Shown here: piece after piece, positions 42,160-51,714 of the stretch
Numbering within the stretch: position 1 is the first letter of the stretch
Layout: each line of letters begins with the position of its first letter
DNA from: Micromonospora sp. Llam0
GTDB lineage: Bacteria > Actinomycetota > Actinomycetes > Mycobacteriales > Micromonosporaceae
NCBI RefSeq assembly: GCF_003751085.1
Contig: NZ_RJJY01000001.1
Span: forward strand, 3,534,001 to 3,598,000
DNA length: 64,000 nucleotides
Reading direction: 5' to 3'
The notes under the pieces: generated by a model
What the model was told of the DNA's origin: nothing
Seen by the model: only the letters and a program-made list of their open reading frames with translations
The model's database searches: none
Position numbers and translations under genes: made by a program

Positions 42160-42176
42160 CCTTCAGAGTGGCATGC

Positions 42177-42938
42177 ATGACCAGAATTGGCAACGGCGGT
42201 GGCCTCCTCCGCAGATCGGACCCCGACCCCGGTCACCATCCCGGCGACCGCACCGGCCGACACCCGGGTCGGCGGCTGCCCCGCCGGCTCGGGCAGCTCT
42301 ACGCCGGCCTCGCCCTGTACGGCGTCAGCATGTCGCTGATGATCGAGTCGGATCTCGGGCTGAACCCGTGGGACGTCTTCCACCAGGGGCTGACCCAGCT
42401 GACCGGGCTAAGCTTCGGGACCGTCACGGTGCTCGTCGGCGGGGCCGTGCTGCTGCTGTGGATACCGCTGCGGCAGCGACCGGGCCTCGGCACGGTCAGC
42501 AACGTGGTGGTGATCGGCGTCGCGGTGGACGCCGGCCTCGCGCTACTGCCCGCACCGACGCAACTGCCGGTCCGGGGCGTGTTCCTGGTCGCCGGGATCG
42601 TGCTCAACGGTCTGGCCACCGGCCTGTACATCGGAGCGCGGATGGGCCCCGGCCCCCGGGACGGGCTGATGACCGGCTGGGTCACACGGCACCCGCGCAG
42701 CTCGGTCCGGCTGGTCCGCACCGTGATCGAGCTGACCGTGCTCGGGTGCGGCTGGCTGCTCGGCGGCACCGCCGGAGTGGGCACCGTGCTCTACGCGGTC
42801 GGCATCGGACCGCTGGTGCAGTTCTTCCTGCCGCTGTGCACCGTACCCACCGACGCGACCGGACCCGATGCGGCCGCGCCCGTCGCGGCCGCGCCCGAGC
42901 CGGTCCCGGCGGTCAGTCGTCCGGCGGACGGTAGCTGA
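42177..42938 (+). CDS. YczE/YyaS/YitT-family membrane protein
   Basis: A 253-residue protein with about five hydrophobic segments and the family features GLNPWDVFHQGL, NVVVIGVAVDAGL and GPRDGLMTGW. ATG 42177 is preferred; an upstream TTG at 42156 lies inside the operator repeat. The family is thought to transport a small metabolite, and the partner regulator YczR suggests ligand-dependent control, but the substrate is unknown. Its last 26 bases overlap the 3' end of the convergent hexosaminidase gene. Confidence 0.9.
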   Translation: MTRIGNGGGLLRRSDPDPGHHPGDRTGRHPGRRLPRRLGQLYAGLALYGVSMSLMIESDLGLNPWDVFHQGLTQLTGLSFGTVTVLVGGAVLLLWIPLRQRPGLGTVSNVVVIGVAVDAGLALLPAPTQLPVRGVFLVAGIVLNGLATGLYIGARMGPGPRDGLMTGWVTRHPRSSVRLVRTVIELTVLGCGWLLGGTAGVGTVLYAVGIGPLVQFFLPLCTVPTDATGPDAAAPVAAAPEPVPAVSRPADGS

Positions 42939-44430
42939 CGCCGACCCGGTCCAGCCGGCGCAACTGCCCGGTCAGCCGGCCCCGGAACTCCGCCCACACC
43001 CCGGACGGCACCGCGCCGGTGTCGTCGGTCGGCACCGGTCCGGACCAGCCCACCTCGGCCAACGCGGCCAGCCGGGGGAAGGCCCGCCACCACACCCGCT
43101 GCTCGGTGGGCAGGTACTCGCTCCACAACTGCCCCTGCACCCCGAGCACGTCGCCGGGCTGGAACCCGTACACCGTGCGCAGCGGCAGCACCCCGGCGAT
43201 GGCCAACGGCTCGGCCGGATCGTCGGACTCGGCCCAGTCGAAGTACGTGTGGCTGTACGGCGCGGCGACCACCGGCAGGCCGGCGGCCCGGGCCAGGTCG
43301 ATCCGGTCGGTGCCCCGCCAGGCGAAGACGGTGGCCCCGGCCGGCGCCCCCCGGTCGAGCAGTTCGTCCCAGACCGCGGTCCGCCGGCCGTGGCCGGCCA
43401 GATGCTCGGCCAGCCGTCCGGTCCACCAGCCCTGCAGGTCGGCCACCCGGGGCAGGCCGAGCTCGGTGGCCCGGGCGACGGCCGCCGGGTTCGCCGCCCA
43501 CTCGGCGGTCGGCACCTCGTCCCCGCCGACGTGCACGTACCCGAACGGGAAGACCTCGACCACCTCGTCGAGGATGTGGTGCACGGCAGCCAGGGTGGCC
43601 GGTTCCAGGTTGAGTACGTGGGTGGAGATCCCCCAGGTCGTCCCGACGGCCAACCGGCGGGTCGGATCGTTGCCGAACTCCGGATAGGCCGCGATCGCCG
43701 CCTGGGCGTGCCCGGGCAGGTCGATCTCCGGCATGATCCGCACCCCGCGCCGGGCCGCGTACGCCACCAGGTCACGCAGCTGCGCCTGCCGGTACCAGCC
43801 GCCGTGCGGCACCCCGTCGCTGCGGCCGTCCCGGGCATGACCGGCCGGCGACGCCGCCCGGAAACCGCCCACCTCGGTCAACCGGGGGTACCGCCGCACC
43901 TCGAACCGCCAACCCTGGTCGTCGGTCAGATGCAGGTGCAGGGTGTTGAGCTTGTGCATGGCCAGCACATCGACGTAGCGGTAGAGCAGCGGCAGCGGGT
44001 GACACCAGCGGGCCACGTCGAGCAGCGATCCCCGCCACGGGTACGCCGGCACGTCGACGATCTCCACCGTCGGCAGCCGCCACGGCACCCCACGGACCGG
44101 CCCGGCCGCGTACACCTGGTCGGGCAGCAACTGGCGCAGGGTCTGCACCGCCCAGCGCAGCCCGGCCTCGGCGGCGGCCACCGCCCGGACCCCGGACCGG
44201 TCGACCCGCAGCCGGTAGCCCTCGGCGCCGAGCGCGGGATCGTCGCGCACCAGCAGGCTGATCACGCCGTCGCCGGGCGCCCCGACCGTCGGCAACGGCA
44301 GCCCGGTCGCCGGGGAGAGCAGTTCGCGCAGCAGGTCGGCGACGCCGGCCGGCGCGAACACGCCGGTCGTCGCGTCGAGGGCGAAATGCCCGGCCTCACG
44401 GATCAGACGGGTGGGACGCGGCAAAAGCAT
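42913..44430 (-). CDS. beta-N-acetylhexosaminidase, GH20
   Basis: A 505-residue glycoside hydrolase that removes terminal GlcNAc/GalNAc from chitin or peptidoglycan fragments. It has an N-terminal GH20b domain and then the catalytic barrel, with LHLHLTDDQGWR and the catalytic pair D304-E305 in HVGGDEVP. No clear signal peptide, so it may be intracellular and act on imported oligosaccharides. The start is ambiguous: ATG 44430, GTG 44436 or TTG 44442. Confidence 0.94.
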   Translation of the reverse strand: MLLPRPTRLIREAGHFALDATTGVFAPAGVADLLRELLSPATGLPLPTVGAPGDGVISLLVRDDPALGAEGYRLRVDRSGVRAVAAAEAGLRWAVQTLRQLLPDQVYAAGPVRGVPWRLPTVEIVDVPAYPWRGSLLDVARWCHPLPLLYRYVDVLAMHKLNTLHLHLTDDQGWRFEVRRYPRLTEVGGFRAASPAGHARDGRSDGVPHGGWYRQAQLRDLVAYAARRGVRIMPEIDLPGHAQAAIAAYPEFGNDPTRRLAVGTTWGISTHVLNLEPATLAAVHHILDEVVEVFPFGYVHVGGDEVPTAEWAANPAAVARATELGLPRVADLQGWWTGRLAEHLAGHGRRTAVWDELLDRGAPAGATVFAWRGTDRIDLARAAGLPVVAAPYSHTYFDWAESDDPAEPLAIAGVLPLRTVYGFQPGDVLGVQGQLWSEYLPTEQRVWWRAFPRLAALAEVGWSGPVPTDDTGAVPSGVWAEFRGRLTGQLRRLDRVGVSYRPPDD

Positions 44431-44486
44431 GTCCACAGCCAAGCACAGGAGTTCCGCCCGCGCGCCCGGCGCGGCATCATGGGCAG

Positions 44487-44963
44487 ATGATGGACGAGGG
44501 GTGGGCTTGGTCGGACGCGTGGATCTTCGTCTCGACGGTCATCGCCGGCAAGGTGGGTCGGCACCGCAGGTCGCCGCTGAGCCGCCGACCCGAAGGGGTA
44601 CGCCTGGTCGACGTGCTCGCCACCGCCGAACACCTCAACCAGGCGATCCCCACCCGGGAGGAGATCGAGACCGGGGTACGCCGACTGCTCGGTGCCGGGC
44701 TGATCTCGGTCAGCGACGGCTGGTTCCAGGTGACCGAGGCCGGAGAACAGCTGTGGCGGGACCGGCCACGCAGCGGCCTGACCACCACGGTGGACAGTGT
44801 GCACGGGGTGCTCGACCAGCGGTACGCCGCCACCGAGGCCGAGTGGCGGCTGGACGACCAGGACCACGCCGCCGCGATGCTCGAATACACCGGGCGTTTC
44901 CTGCCGCCGGTGCCCCGGCGTTCGGTGGAGAACTCCGCCGCCGCCCAGCAGGGCCGGGCCTGA
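44487..44963 (+). CDS. hypothetical winged-helix-like protein
   Basis: A 158-residue protein, ATG 44487 (or the adjacent ATG at 44490). The middle has a helix-turn-helix-like pattern (LVDVLATAEHLNQAIPTREE, then IETGVRRLLGAGLISVSDGW and FQVTEAGEQLW), as in small winged-helix proteins that choose a variant by a score. Residues 120-158 are a hydrophilic tail. It has no membrane segment. It is divergent from the hexosaminidase gene. No named family is recognised, so any DNA-binding role is inferred from the pattern alone. Confidence 0.75.
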   Translation: MMDEGWAWSDAWIFVSTVIAGKVGRHRRSPLSRRPEGVRLVDVLATAEHLNQAIPTREEIETGVRRLLGAGLISVSDGWFQVTEAGEQLWRDRPRSGLTTTVDSVHGVLDQRYAATEAEWRLDDQDHAAAMLEYTGRFLPPVPRRSVENSAAAQQGRA

Positions 44964-45013
44964 CCACCGGCCGGGCCTGACCTCGGGCGGGTCGACGGAG
45001 TCGGCTACGGCGG

Positions 45014-45796
45014 TCAGCGCACCGGGTGGCCGGCGTCGCGCAGCTCCTGTTTGACCGCGCCGATGGTCAGCTCGCCGAAGTGGAACACGCTCGCGGCGAG
45101 GACCGCGTCGGCCCCGGCGGCAACCGCCGGCGGGAAGTGCGCGGTGGCACCGGCCCCGCCGCTGGCGATCACCGGAATGTCGACCACCGCCCGCACCGCC
45201 GCGATGAGCTCGACGTCGAAACCGCTCTTGGTGCCGTCGGCGTCCATCGAGTTCAGCAGGATCTCGCCGGCACCCAGCTCGGCGCCGCGCCGGGCCCAGG
45301 CCACCGCGTCGATCGCGGTCCCCCGCCGACCGCCGTGGGTGGTCACCTCGAAACCGCTGGGCGTGTCACCGCTGGCAACCGTCTGCGGCCCGGCACGGCG
45401 CACGTCCAGGGACAGCACCAGCACCTGCCGGCCGAACCGGTCGGCGATCTCGGCGATCAGATCGGGTCGGGCGATCGCCGCAGTGTTCACCCCGACCTTG
45501 TCCGCTCCGGCGCGCAGCAACGTGTCCACGTTCTCCGCCGACCGCACCCCGCCACCGACGGTGAGCGGAATGAACACCGACTCGGCGGTCCGGCGGACCA
45601 CGTCCAGCATGGTGCCCCGGGCGTCGGAGGAGGCGGTGACGTCGAGGAAGGTCAACTCGTCCGCGCCGGCCGCGTCGTAGGCGGCGGCCAGCTCGACCGG
45701 GTCCCCGGCGTCGCGCAGGTCGACGAAGTTGACCCCCTTGACCACCCGGCCCGCGTCCACGTCGAGGCAGGGGATCACCCGGACCGCGACGCTCAC
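45014..45796 (-). CDS. hisF: imidazole glycerol phosphate synthase cyclase subunit
   Basis: A 260-residue TIM barrel. [15 protein letters not shown] carries the first catalytic Asp; the second lies in LSLDVRRAG. Phosphate sites are GGGVRS and [11 protein letters not shown]. It works with HisH, which supplies ammonia. It overlaps hisA by four bases and is the last gene of the his operon. Confidence 0.97.
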   Translation of the reverse strand: MSVAVRVIPCLDVDAGRVVKGVNFVDLRDAGDPVELAAAYDAAGADELTFLDVTASSDARGTMLDVVRRTAESVFIPLTVGGGVRSAENVDTLLRAGADKVGVNTAAIARPDLIAEIADRFGRQVLVLSLDVRRAGPQTVASGDTPSGFEVTTHGGRRGTAIDAVAWARRGAELGAGEILLNSMDADGTKSGFDVELIAAVRAVVDIPVIASGGAGATAHFPPAVAAGADAVLAASVFHFGELTIGAVKQELRDAGHPVR

Positions 45797-46539
45797 CCGG
45801 AAACCTCCGAGCGGCCGGCGTCGCGCAGCGCGGCGAGCGCCTGCGCGACGCTGAACGCGCCGGCGTACAGCGCCTTGCCGGCGATCACTCCCTCCACCCC
45901 GGCCGACTCCAGAGTGGCGAGCGCCCGCAGATCATCCAGGGTGGACACGCCGCCGGAGGCGATCACCGGCGCGTCGGTCCGGGAGCACACCTCACGGAGC
46001 AGGTCCAGGTTCGGTCCCCGCATGGTGCCGTCCTTGGTGATGTCGGTGACCACGTACCGCGCGGCCCCGGCCTTGTCCAGCCGTTCGAGGATCTCGAACA
46101 GGTCACCGCCGTCGCGGGTCCAGCCCCGGGCGGCCAGCGTACGGCCACGCACGTCCAGGCCGATCGCCACCCGGTCACCGAACTCGGCGACGATCCGGTC
46201 GCACCAGACCGGGTCCTCCAACGCGGCGGTGCCGATGTTGACCCGGGCCGCGCCGGTGCCCAGCGCGGCGGCGAGCGACTCGTCGTCGCGGATCCCGCCG
46301 GACAACTCCACCGCCACGTCGATCTGCCGGACCACCTCGGCGAGCAGATGGGCGTTGCTGCCCCGGCCGAAGGCGGCGTCGAGGTCGACCAGGTGGATCC
46401 ACTCCGCCCCGTCACGCTGCCAGGCGAGCGCCGCCTCCAGCGGATCACCGTAGGAGGTTTCGCTACCGGCCGCGCCCTGGACCAGGCGGACGGCCTGGCC
46501 GTCGGCGACATCGACAGCGGGAAGCAGGGTCAGGGTCAC
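45793..46539 (-). CDS. hisA: HisA, probably bifunctional PriA (HisA + TrpF)
   Basis: A 248-residue beta/alpha barrel isomerase. [18 protein letters not shown] holds the first catalytic Asp, and [16 protein letters not shown] the second with its phosphate loop. In Streptomyces and Mycobacterium the orthologue PriA also isomerises phosphoribosyl anthranilate for tryptophan synthesis; the lack of trpF beside trpC, B and A here supports the same dual role. It is coupled to hisF by a four-base overlap. Confidence 0.95.
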   Translation of the reverse strand: MTLTLLPAVDVADGQAVRLVQGAAGSETSYGDPLEAALAWQRDGAEWIHLVDLDAAFGRGSNAHLLAEVVRQIDVAVELSGGIRDDESLAAALGTGAARVNIGTAALEDPVWCDRIVAEFGDRVAIGLDVRGRTLAARGWTRDGGDLFEILERLDKAGAARYVVTDITKDGTMRGPNLDLLREVCSRTDAPVIASGGVSTLDDLRALATLESAGVEGVIAGKALYAGAFSVAQALAALRDAGRSEVSG

Positions 46540-46566
46540 GGATCGTCTCCTCGAGGATGGTGGGTA

Positions 46567-46893
46567 TCAGGTCCGTCGGCCGAGCGCGATGACCACGACG
46601 GCGGGTGCCACGAGCAGCAGTACGGCGATCAGCAACAGGCGCAGCGCCATGTCGGGCACGGCCAGCCAGACGACCGCCAGCGCCGCCACGGTCAGCACCG
46701 CGATCCCGGCGCGCTCGGTGCGGCTACGCCGGATGAACAACCGCCCGGTGCGCCCGCCCGGCCGACGCGGGGTGAGCCGGCGCAGCGCGGACCGACGCCG
46801 CTGCCGGCGGGCGCTGGTCCGGGCCCGGGCGGCCCGCTCGCGTTCCGCCTCGGCCAGCCGGGCGGCCCGGCGGCGGGCCCGTTCCTTGCTCAC
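46567..46893 (-). CDS. small two-helix membrane protein in the his operon
   Basis: A 108-residue protein; GTG 46893 overlaps the hisH stop (GTGA). Residues 1-60 are strongly basic (many Arg/Ala, coiled-coil-like), then two hydrophobic helices (about 66-82 and 86-103) and a short end. The frame above 46893 is out-of-frame shadow of hisH. It is conserved in place between hisH and hisA in related genomes as I recall, but has no known function. The basic N terminus would be cytoplasmic. Confidence 0.7.
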   Translation of the reverse strand: MSKERARRRAARLAEAERERAARARTSARRQRRRSALRRLTPRRPGGRTGRLFIRRSRTERAGIAVLTVAALAVVWLAVPDMALRLLLIAVLLLVAPAVVVIALGRRT

Positions 46894-47555
46894 CGGTCGC
46901 CTCCTACCTCGGTGGCCACCGGGGTGAGCGTGGCCAGCCAGTTGCCCAGCAGGGTGGCCCCGGTCTGGGCGGACTTCTCCGGATGGAACTGCGTCGCCGA
47001 CAGCGCGCCACGTTCGGCGGCAGCCACGAAACCGGCCCCATGTTCGGTGGTGGTGACCAGGACGTCGGCGGCGGTCAGCTGGTCGACGGCGAGCGCCGCG
47101 TACGAGTGCACGAAGTAGAACCGGGCGTCGCCGGGCAGACCAGCGAACAGGGTGCTGCCGGCCGGCGCGGCCACGGTGTTCCAGCCCATGTGCGGCACCC
47201 GCTCGGCGGGCAGCCGGCGAACCCCGCCGGGCAGCAGGCCGAGCCCTTTGGTGACCACCCCGTGCTCCTCGCCGTACTCGAAGAGGATCTGCATGCCGAC
47301 GCAGATGCCGAGCACCGGGCGTCCCTCGGCGACCCGCCGCGCGATCACCGGTGCCGCGCCGAGCTCGTCGATGCCGGACATGCAGGCCGCGTACGCGCCG
47401 ACGCCCGGCACCACCAGCCCGGCGGCGGCGTCGGCCGTCGCCAGGTCGGCGGTCACGGTCACCTCGGCACCGGCCCGGGCCAGCGCGCGTTCGGCGGAGC
47501 GCAGATTGCCGGAGCCGTAGTCGAGCACCACGACGGCCGGCGGTGGCGTGGCCAT
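46890..47555 (-). CDS. hisH: imidazole glycerol phosphate synthase glutaminase subunit
   Basis: A 221-residue class I glutamine amidotransferase. The catalytic Cys is in GICVGMQIL, and the His-Glu pair is in ATQFHPEKSA. It supplies ammonia to HisF. It overlaps both the small membrane gene upstream (TGATG) and the one downstream (GTGA), so translation of the group is coupled. Confidence 0.97.
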   Translation of the reverse strand: MATPPPAVVVLDYGSGNLRSAERALARAGAEVTVTADLATADAAAGLVVPGVGAYAACMSGIDELGAAPVIARRVAEGRPVLGICVGMQILFEYGEEHGVVTKGLGLLPGGVRRLPAERVPHMGWNTVAAPAGSTLFAGLPGDARFYFVHSYAALAVDQLTAADVLVTTTEHGAGFVAAAERGALSATQFHPEKSAQTGATLLGNWLATLTPVATEVGGDR

Positions 47556-47725
47556 CAGTCACCTCCGGGTAGCAGCCAGAACACGCCGGCGGCGACCGCC
47601 AACACGGCGAGGCCGGCGGCCAGGCCGACGGCACCCCGTCCGGCGCCCTGGCGGTGCAGCGACCAGGCGCCACCGACCAGCACCCCGGCCAGCGCGAACA
47701 GCGCCACCGGCAGGAAGCTGTCCAC
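47555..47725 (-). CDS. tiny two-helix membrane protein between hisB and hisH
   Basis: A 56-residue protein read from GTG 47725. It consists of two hydrophobic helices (SFLPVALFALAGVLVGGAW and VGLAAGLAVLAVAAGVFWLL) joined by a short basic turn HRQGAGRG. Its stop overlaps the hisH ATG, and its start lies one base from the hisB stop, so it is tightly embedded in the his operon. Coding bias is strong. The function is unknown; the position suggests membrane anchoring or a small accessory protein. Confidence 0.75.
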   Translation of the reverse strand: MDSFLPVALFALAGVLVGGAWSLHRQGAGRGAVGLAAGLAVLAVAAGVFWLLPGGD

Positions 47726-47726
47726 G

Positions 47727-48338
47727 TTACAGCGCGCCTTTGGTGCTGGGCACCGAGCCGGCCGACCGGGGATCGATCGCCACCGCCTCGCGCAGCGCCC
47801 GGGAGACCGCCTTGAACTGGGCCTCGACCACGTGGTGCGCGTCCGGGTGGCCGCCGTCGCGGGCGGCCCGCAGCACCGACACGTGCAGCGTGATCATGGC
47901 CGAGTGGCCGAGCGACTCCCAGATGTGCCGGGTCATGCTGGTCGGGTAGACCGGCCCGATGTAGGGCGCCAGCGCCGGCTCGTCGTGCACCACGTACGGC
48001 CGGCCGGACAGGTCGACCGCCGCCCGTACCAGCACCTCGTCCATCGGGATGGTGGCCGAGCCGTACCGGCGGATACCCGCCTTGTCGCCCAACGCCTGGC
48101 GCAACGCCGTACCCAGCGCGATCGCCGTGTCCTCCATCGTGTGGTGCGCGTCGATCTCCAGGTCACCGACCGTCTGTACGGTCAGGTCGAAGCCGCCGTG
48201 CCGGGCGATCTGGTGCAGCATGTGGTCGTAGAAGCCGACACCGGTGCCGATGTCGGCGGTGCCGGTGCCGTCTAGGTCCAGCTCCACCAGCACCTTGGTC
48301 TCGGCCGTGGTGCGTTCGACCCGCGCGGTGCGGTTCAT
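47727..48338 (-). CDS. hisB: imidazoleglycerol-phosphate dehydratase
   Basis: A 203-residue manganese enzyme. It shows the duplicated metal motifs [15 protein letters not shown] and [14 protein letters not shown] in the first half, with [12 protein letters not shown] and [13 protein letters not shown] in the second. Single-function HisB as in other actinobacteria. It touches the hisC stop at 48338. Confidence 0.97.
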   Translation of the reverse strand: MNRTARVERTTAETKVLVELDLDGTGTADIGTGVGFYDHMLHQIARHGGFDLTVQTVGDLEIDAHHTMEDTAIALGTALRQALGDKAGIRRYGSATIPMDEVLVRAAVDLSGRPYVVHDEPALAPYIGPVYPTSMTRHIWESLGHSAMITLHVSVLRAARDGGHPDAHHVVEAQFKAVSRALREAVAIDPRSAGSVPSTKGAL

Positions 48339-49540
48339 CAGATTCCTTCCGTGGATGCTCCGGCCCGCAGGCCAGGGAGGAAATTGGACCCGGTGACCAG
48401 TTCCGTCATCGCGTCGAGGAACGCGTCGGTCTCCTGCGGCGTCCCGGCGGTCACCCGCAGCCAGCCGGCCAGTCCGACGTCACGGACCAGCACCCCACGC
48501 TCCAGCAACGCCTGCCAGACGGCCCGCTGGTCGCCACCGTTGACGCCGTCGCCACCGTTGACGCCGTCGCCACCGTTGACGCCGTTGACGCCGTTGACGC
48601 CTTCGACGCCGAACAGCACGAAGTTCGCGTCGCTGTCCGCCACGGTGAGCCCGAGCCGACGCAACTCGGCGACGATCCGGTCCCGCTGTCGCATGATCAC
48701 CCGTACCGTACCGAGCAGGGTGTCCCGGTGCGCCAGCGCCGCCCGGGCCGCCGCCTGGGTCAACGCCGACAGATGGTAGGGCAGGCGGACCAGTTGGACC
48801 GCGTCGACCACCGCCGGATGCGCGGCCAGATAGCCCAGCCGACCGCCGGCGAAACCGAACGCCTTGCTCATCGTCCGGGTCACCACCAGCCGTGGATGCG
48901 TCGACAGCAGCCGCACCGCGCTGGCCGCGCCCGGGCGGGCGAACTCGGCGTACGCCTCGTCGACGACGACCATGCCCGGCGCGGCGGCCAGCACCGCCCG
49001 CACCACCGCCGGGTCCAGGGCGGTCCCGGTCGGGTTGTTCGGGGAGCAGAGGAAGACCAGGTCCGGCTGGTGCTCGACCACCTGGCCGGCCGCGTCGTCG
49101 GCGGACAGGTCGAAGTCGGGTCCGCGCCGGCCGTCGACCCACCGGGTGCCGGTGCCCACCGCCAGCAGCGGATGCATCGAGTACGCCGGGGTGAAGCCGA
49201 GCGCCACCCGGCCGGGACCGGCGAACGCCTGCAGCAACTGCTGCTGGATCTCGTTGGAGCCGTTGGCCGCCCACACTTGTGCCGTGGTCAGCCCGTGGCC
49301 GAGATAGCCGGCCAGGTCGGCCCGCAGCGCGACCGCGTCCCGGTCCGGGTAGCGGTTGAGTTGCCGCAGCTCCGCAGTGACCGCTTCGGCGATCGCCTCG
49401 ACCACGACGTCCGGCAGCGGGTAGGAGTTCTCGTTGGTGTTGAGCCGCACCGGCACGTCCAGCTGCGGTGCCCCGTACGGGCTGCGCCCGCGCAGATCGT
49501 CGCGGATCGGCAGGTCGTCCAGGGTGATCGGGCCGGTCAT
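48338..49540 (-). CDS. hisC: histidinol-phosphate aminotransferase with repeat insertion
   Basis: A 400-residue PLP enzyme; PLP lysine K226 in [13 protein letters not shown], with the substrate motif [15 protein letters not shown] 49540 overlaps the hisD stop. Residues about 311-337 contain an insertion of GVNG and GVNGGD units encoded by a DNA minisatellite. It falls in the small domain between the [20 protein letters not shown] strand and the following helix, probably a surface loop. The rest of the enzyme is normal. Confidence 0.95.
   Translation of the reverse strand: MTGPITLDDLPIRDDLRGRSPYGAPQLDVPVRLNTNENSYPLPDVVVEAIAEAVTAELRQLNRYPDRDAVALRADLAGYLGHGLTTAQVWAANGSNEIQQQLLQAFAGPGRVALGFTPAYSMHPLLAVGTGTRWVDGRRGPDFDLSADDAAGQVVEHQPDLVFLCSPNNPTGTALDPAVVRAVLAAAPGMVVVDEAYAEFARPGAASAVRLLSTHPRLVVTRTMSKAFGFAGGRLGYLAAHPAVVDAVQLVRLPYHLSALTQAAARAALAHRDTLLGTVRVIMRQRDRIVAELRRLGLTVADSDANFVLFGVEGVNGVNGVNGGDGVNGGDGVNGGDQRAVWQALLERGVLVRDVGLAGWLRVTAGTPQETDAFLDAMTELVTGSNFLPGLRAGASTEGI
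48531..48611 (-). repeat. in-frame minisatellite inside hisC
   Basis: Three perfect 18-base copies of TCGCCACCGTTGACGCCG (48531-48584) followed by three 9-base derivatives (48585-48611). All units are multiples of three, so copy-number changes keep the frame and only lengthen or shorten a GVNG(GD) loop. Confidence 0.9.
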
Positions 49541-50925
49541 CTGGTCACCGCCGGTCCACCCGCGGTCGGGGAAACGGCCGGTGAGTCCGCCGCCGGGGCG
49601 GCGATGCCGGTCGGGTCGGCGAACCGGGCCCGGACCGCCTGCCCGTGCGCCGGCAGGTCCTCGGCCTCGGCCAGGGTGACCACGTGGTCGGCGACGTCGC
49701 GCAACGCGTCCGCGTCGTACTCGACGAGGTGGATGCCGCGCAGGAAGGACTGCACCGACAGACCCGAGGAGTGCCGGGCGCAGCCGCCGGTGGGCAGTAC
49801 GTGGTTGGAGCCGGCGCAGTAGTCGCCCAGCGACACCGGGGCGTACGCGCCGACGAAGACCGCCCCGGCGTTGCGGACCCGCAGCGCCCACTGCCGGGCG
49901 TCCCGGGTCTGGATCTCCAGGTGCTCGGCGGCGTACGCGTCGACCACGGCCAGACCGGTGTCGAGGTCGTCGACCAGGACGGTGCCGGACTGCTCGCCGC
50001 CGAGCGCGGTGGCGATCCGGTCGGCGTGCCGGGTGGCCGGCACCTGCCGGGCCAGTTCCCGGTCGACCGCGTCGGCCAGCCCGGTCGACGGGGTGACCAG
50101 CACGCTGGCCGCCAACGGATCGTGCTCGGCCTGACTGATCAGGTCGGCGGCGACGTGCACCGGGTCCGCGGTGTCGTCGGCGAGGATGGCGATCTCGGTC
50201 GGGCCGGCCTCGGCGTCGATGCCGACCACCCCGCGCAGCAGCCGCTTGGCGGCGGTGACCCAGATGTTGCCCGGCCCGGTGATCACGTCGACCGGGGCGC
50301 ACCGGTCGGTCCCGTCCGGGTCGACCGCGGCGCCGTAGCCGAGCATCGCGACGGCCTGCGCGCCGCCGACCGCGTACACCTCGTCGACGCCGAGCAGGGC
50401 GCAGGCGGCCAGTACCCGCGAATCGGGCAGCCCGTCGTTGTCGCGCTGCGGCGGACTGGTCACCACCAGTGACGCCACCCCGGCGACCTGGGCGGGGACC
50501 ACGTTCATCACCACGGTCGACGGGTACACCGCCAACCCGCCGGGCACGTACAGCCCGACCCGGCCGACCGGCACCCAGCGTTCGGTGACGGTCCCGCCGG
50601 GCACCACCTGGGTGGTGACGTCGGTCCGGCGCTGGTCGGCGTGCACCCGCCGGGCCCGGTCGATGCATTCCAGCAGCGCGGCCCGGACCCCGGGGTCGAG
50701 GTCGCGCTCGGCCGCGGCGAGCGCCTCGGTGGGCACCCGCAGCCGGTGCGGGCTGACCCCGTCGAACCGCTCGGCCGCCTCCCGGATCGCCAGGTAGCCA
50801 TGGTCACGGACCGCCTCCACCAGCGGGCGGATCCGCTCGACCGCCACGGAGACGTCGAGCTGGGCACGGGGCAGCAGGCCACGCGGGTCGGGTGACCCGC
50901 CTCGCAGGTCGATCCGGTTCAGCAC
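49537..50925 (-). CDS. hisD: histidinol dehydrogenase
   Basis: A 462-residue zinc- and NAD-dependent enzyme. Typical motifs are [55 protein letters not shown] [10 protein letters not shown] and AEHLEIQ. About 25 extra residues at the C terminus. It is the first gene of the his operon hisD-hisC-hisB-(small)-hisH-(small)-hisA-hisF; the spacer to the divergent Lon-like gene is 87 bases. Confidence 0.97.
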   Translation of the reverse strand: MLNRIDLRGGSPDPRGLLPRAQLDVSVAVERIRPLVEAVRDHGYLAIREAAERFDGVSPHRLRVPTEALAAAERDLDPGVRAALLECIDRARRVHADQRRTDVTTQVVPGGTVTERWVPVGRVGLYVPGGLAVYPSTVVMNVVPAQVAGVASLVVTSPPQRDNDGLPDSRVLAACALLGVDEVYAVGGAQAVAMLGYGAAVDPDGTDRCAPVDVITGPGNIWVTAAKRLLRGVVGIDAEAGPTEIAILADDTADPVHVAADLISQAEHDPLAASVLVTPSTGLADAVDRELARQVPATRHADRIATALGGEQSGTVLVDDLDTGLAVVDAYAAEHLEIQTRDARQWALRVRNAGAVFVGAYAPVSLGDYCAGSNHVLPTGGCARHSSGLSVQSFLRGIHLVEYDADALRDVADHVVTLAEAEDLPAHGQAVRARFADPTGIAAPAADSPAVSPTAGGPAVTR

Positions 50926-51012
50926 GCTTGCGAGTCTAGGCGTCCTCCCACTGGCCGGACGCCGGCCGTCCAGCGGACGGGACAGTGAGCGTGACCACGC
51001 TAGGCTCGACCG

Positions 51013-51714
51013 GTGGGTCAGCGGCTACCGGTCTTTCCGCTCGGGACGGTGCTCTTCCCCGGGTTGGTGCTGCCTCTGCACATCTTCGAGGAGCGTTACC
51101 GGGCGCTGGTCCGGCATCTGACCAGCCTGCCTGACGGCGTCACCCGGGAGTTCGGGGTGGTGGCGATCCGGCGGGGCTGGGAGGTGCTGCCGACCGCCGG
51201 GCCGCCGGGCGCGCCGGCACCGACCTCGGTGAGCCTGCACGAGATCGGCTGCACCGCTCAGCTGCGGCAGGTCACCGAGCTGCCGAACGGGCGGTACGAC
51301 ATCGTGACGGTCGGCCGGCGCCGGTTCCGGATCACCGACCTGGCCACCGAAGGTACGCCGTACCTCACCGCGTCGGTGCAGTGGCTGCCTGAGCCGACCG
51401 GGTCCGAGGAGCTGGCGGACCTGCTGGCCCCGCAGGTGCTCGCGGTGTTCCGGCAGTATCTCGACCTGGTCCGGACCGACTCGGCCGAGATCACCGAACA
51501 GCTGCCGGAGCAGCCGACCGTGCTGTCCCATCTGGTGGCGGCGACCGCCGCGTTGCACATCAGTGAGCGGCAGGCGCTGCTGGCGGAGCTGGACACCGCC
51601 CGGCGGCTGCGGGCCGAGCTGCGGATGCTCAATCGGGAGGTGGCGCTGCTGCGCCGGGTGCGGGCGGTGCCGGTCCCGTTGCCCGAGTTGGCGGTTCCGG
51701 CGAGTCCGAACTGA
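51013..51714 (+). CDS. Lon-substrate-binding-domain protein (LON N-terminal type)
   Basis: A 233-residue protein with the LON N-terminal fold: [20 protein letters not shown], then FEERYRALV and [18 protein letters not shown]. It lacks the AAA+ and protease domains of Lon, like other short actinobacterial members, so it is not itself a protease. GTG start; a TAGGCT hexamer lies seven bases upstream, so a leaderless transcript is likely. Its end overlaps the convergent gene by 86 bases. Confidence 0.9.
   Translation: MGQRLPVFPLGTVLFPGLVLPLHIFEERYRALVRHLTSLPDGVTREFGVVAIRRGWEVLPTAGPPGAPAPTSVSLHEIGCTAQLRQVTELPNGRYDIVTVGRRRFRITDLATEGTPYLTASVQWLPEPTGSEELADLLAPQVLAVFRQYLDLVRTDSAEITEQLPEQPTVLSHLVAATAALHISERQALLAELDTARRLRAELRMLNREVALLRRVRAVPVPLPELAVPASPN

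Noticed and set aside
48531..48611. CRISPR-like array
   Set aside because: The repeats are directly adjacent without spacers and code in frame inside hisC, so it is a minisatellite.
49541..50668. A long N-terminal extension of hisC into hisD
   Set aside because: It is hisD read in another frame; ATG 49540 starts the conserved HisC sequence and overlaps the hisD stop.
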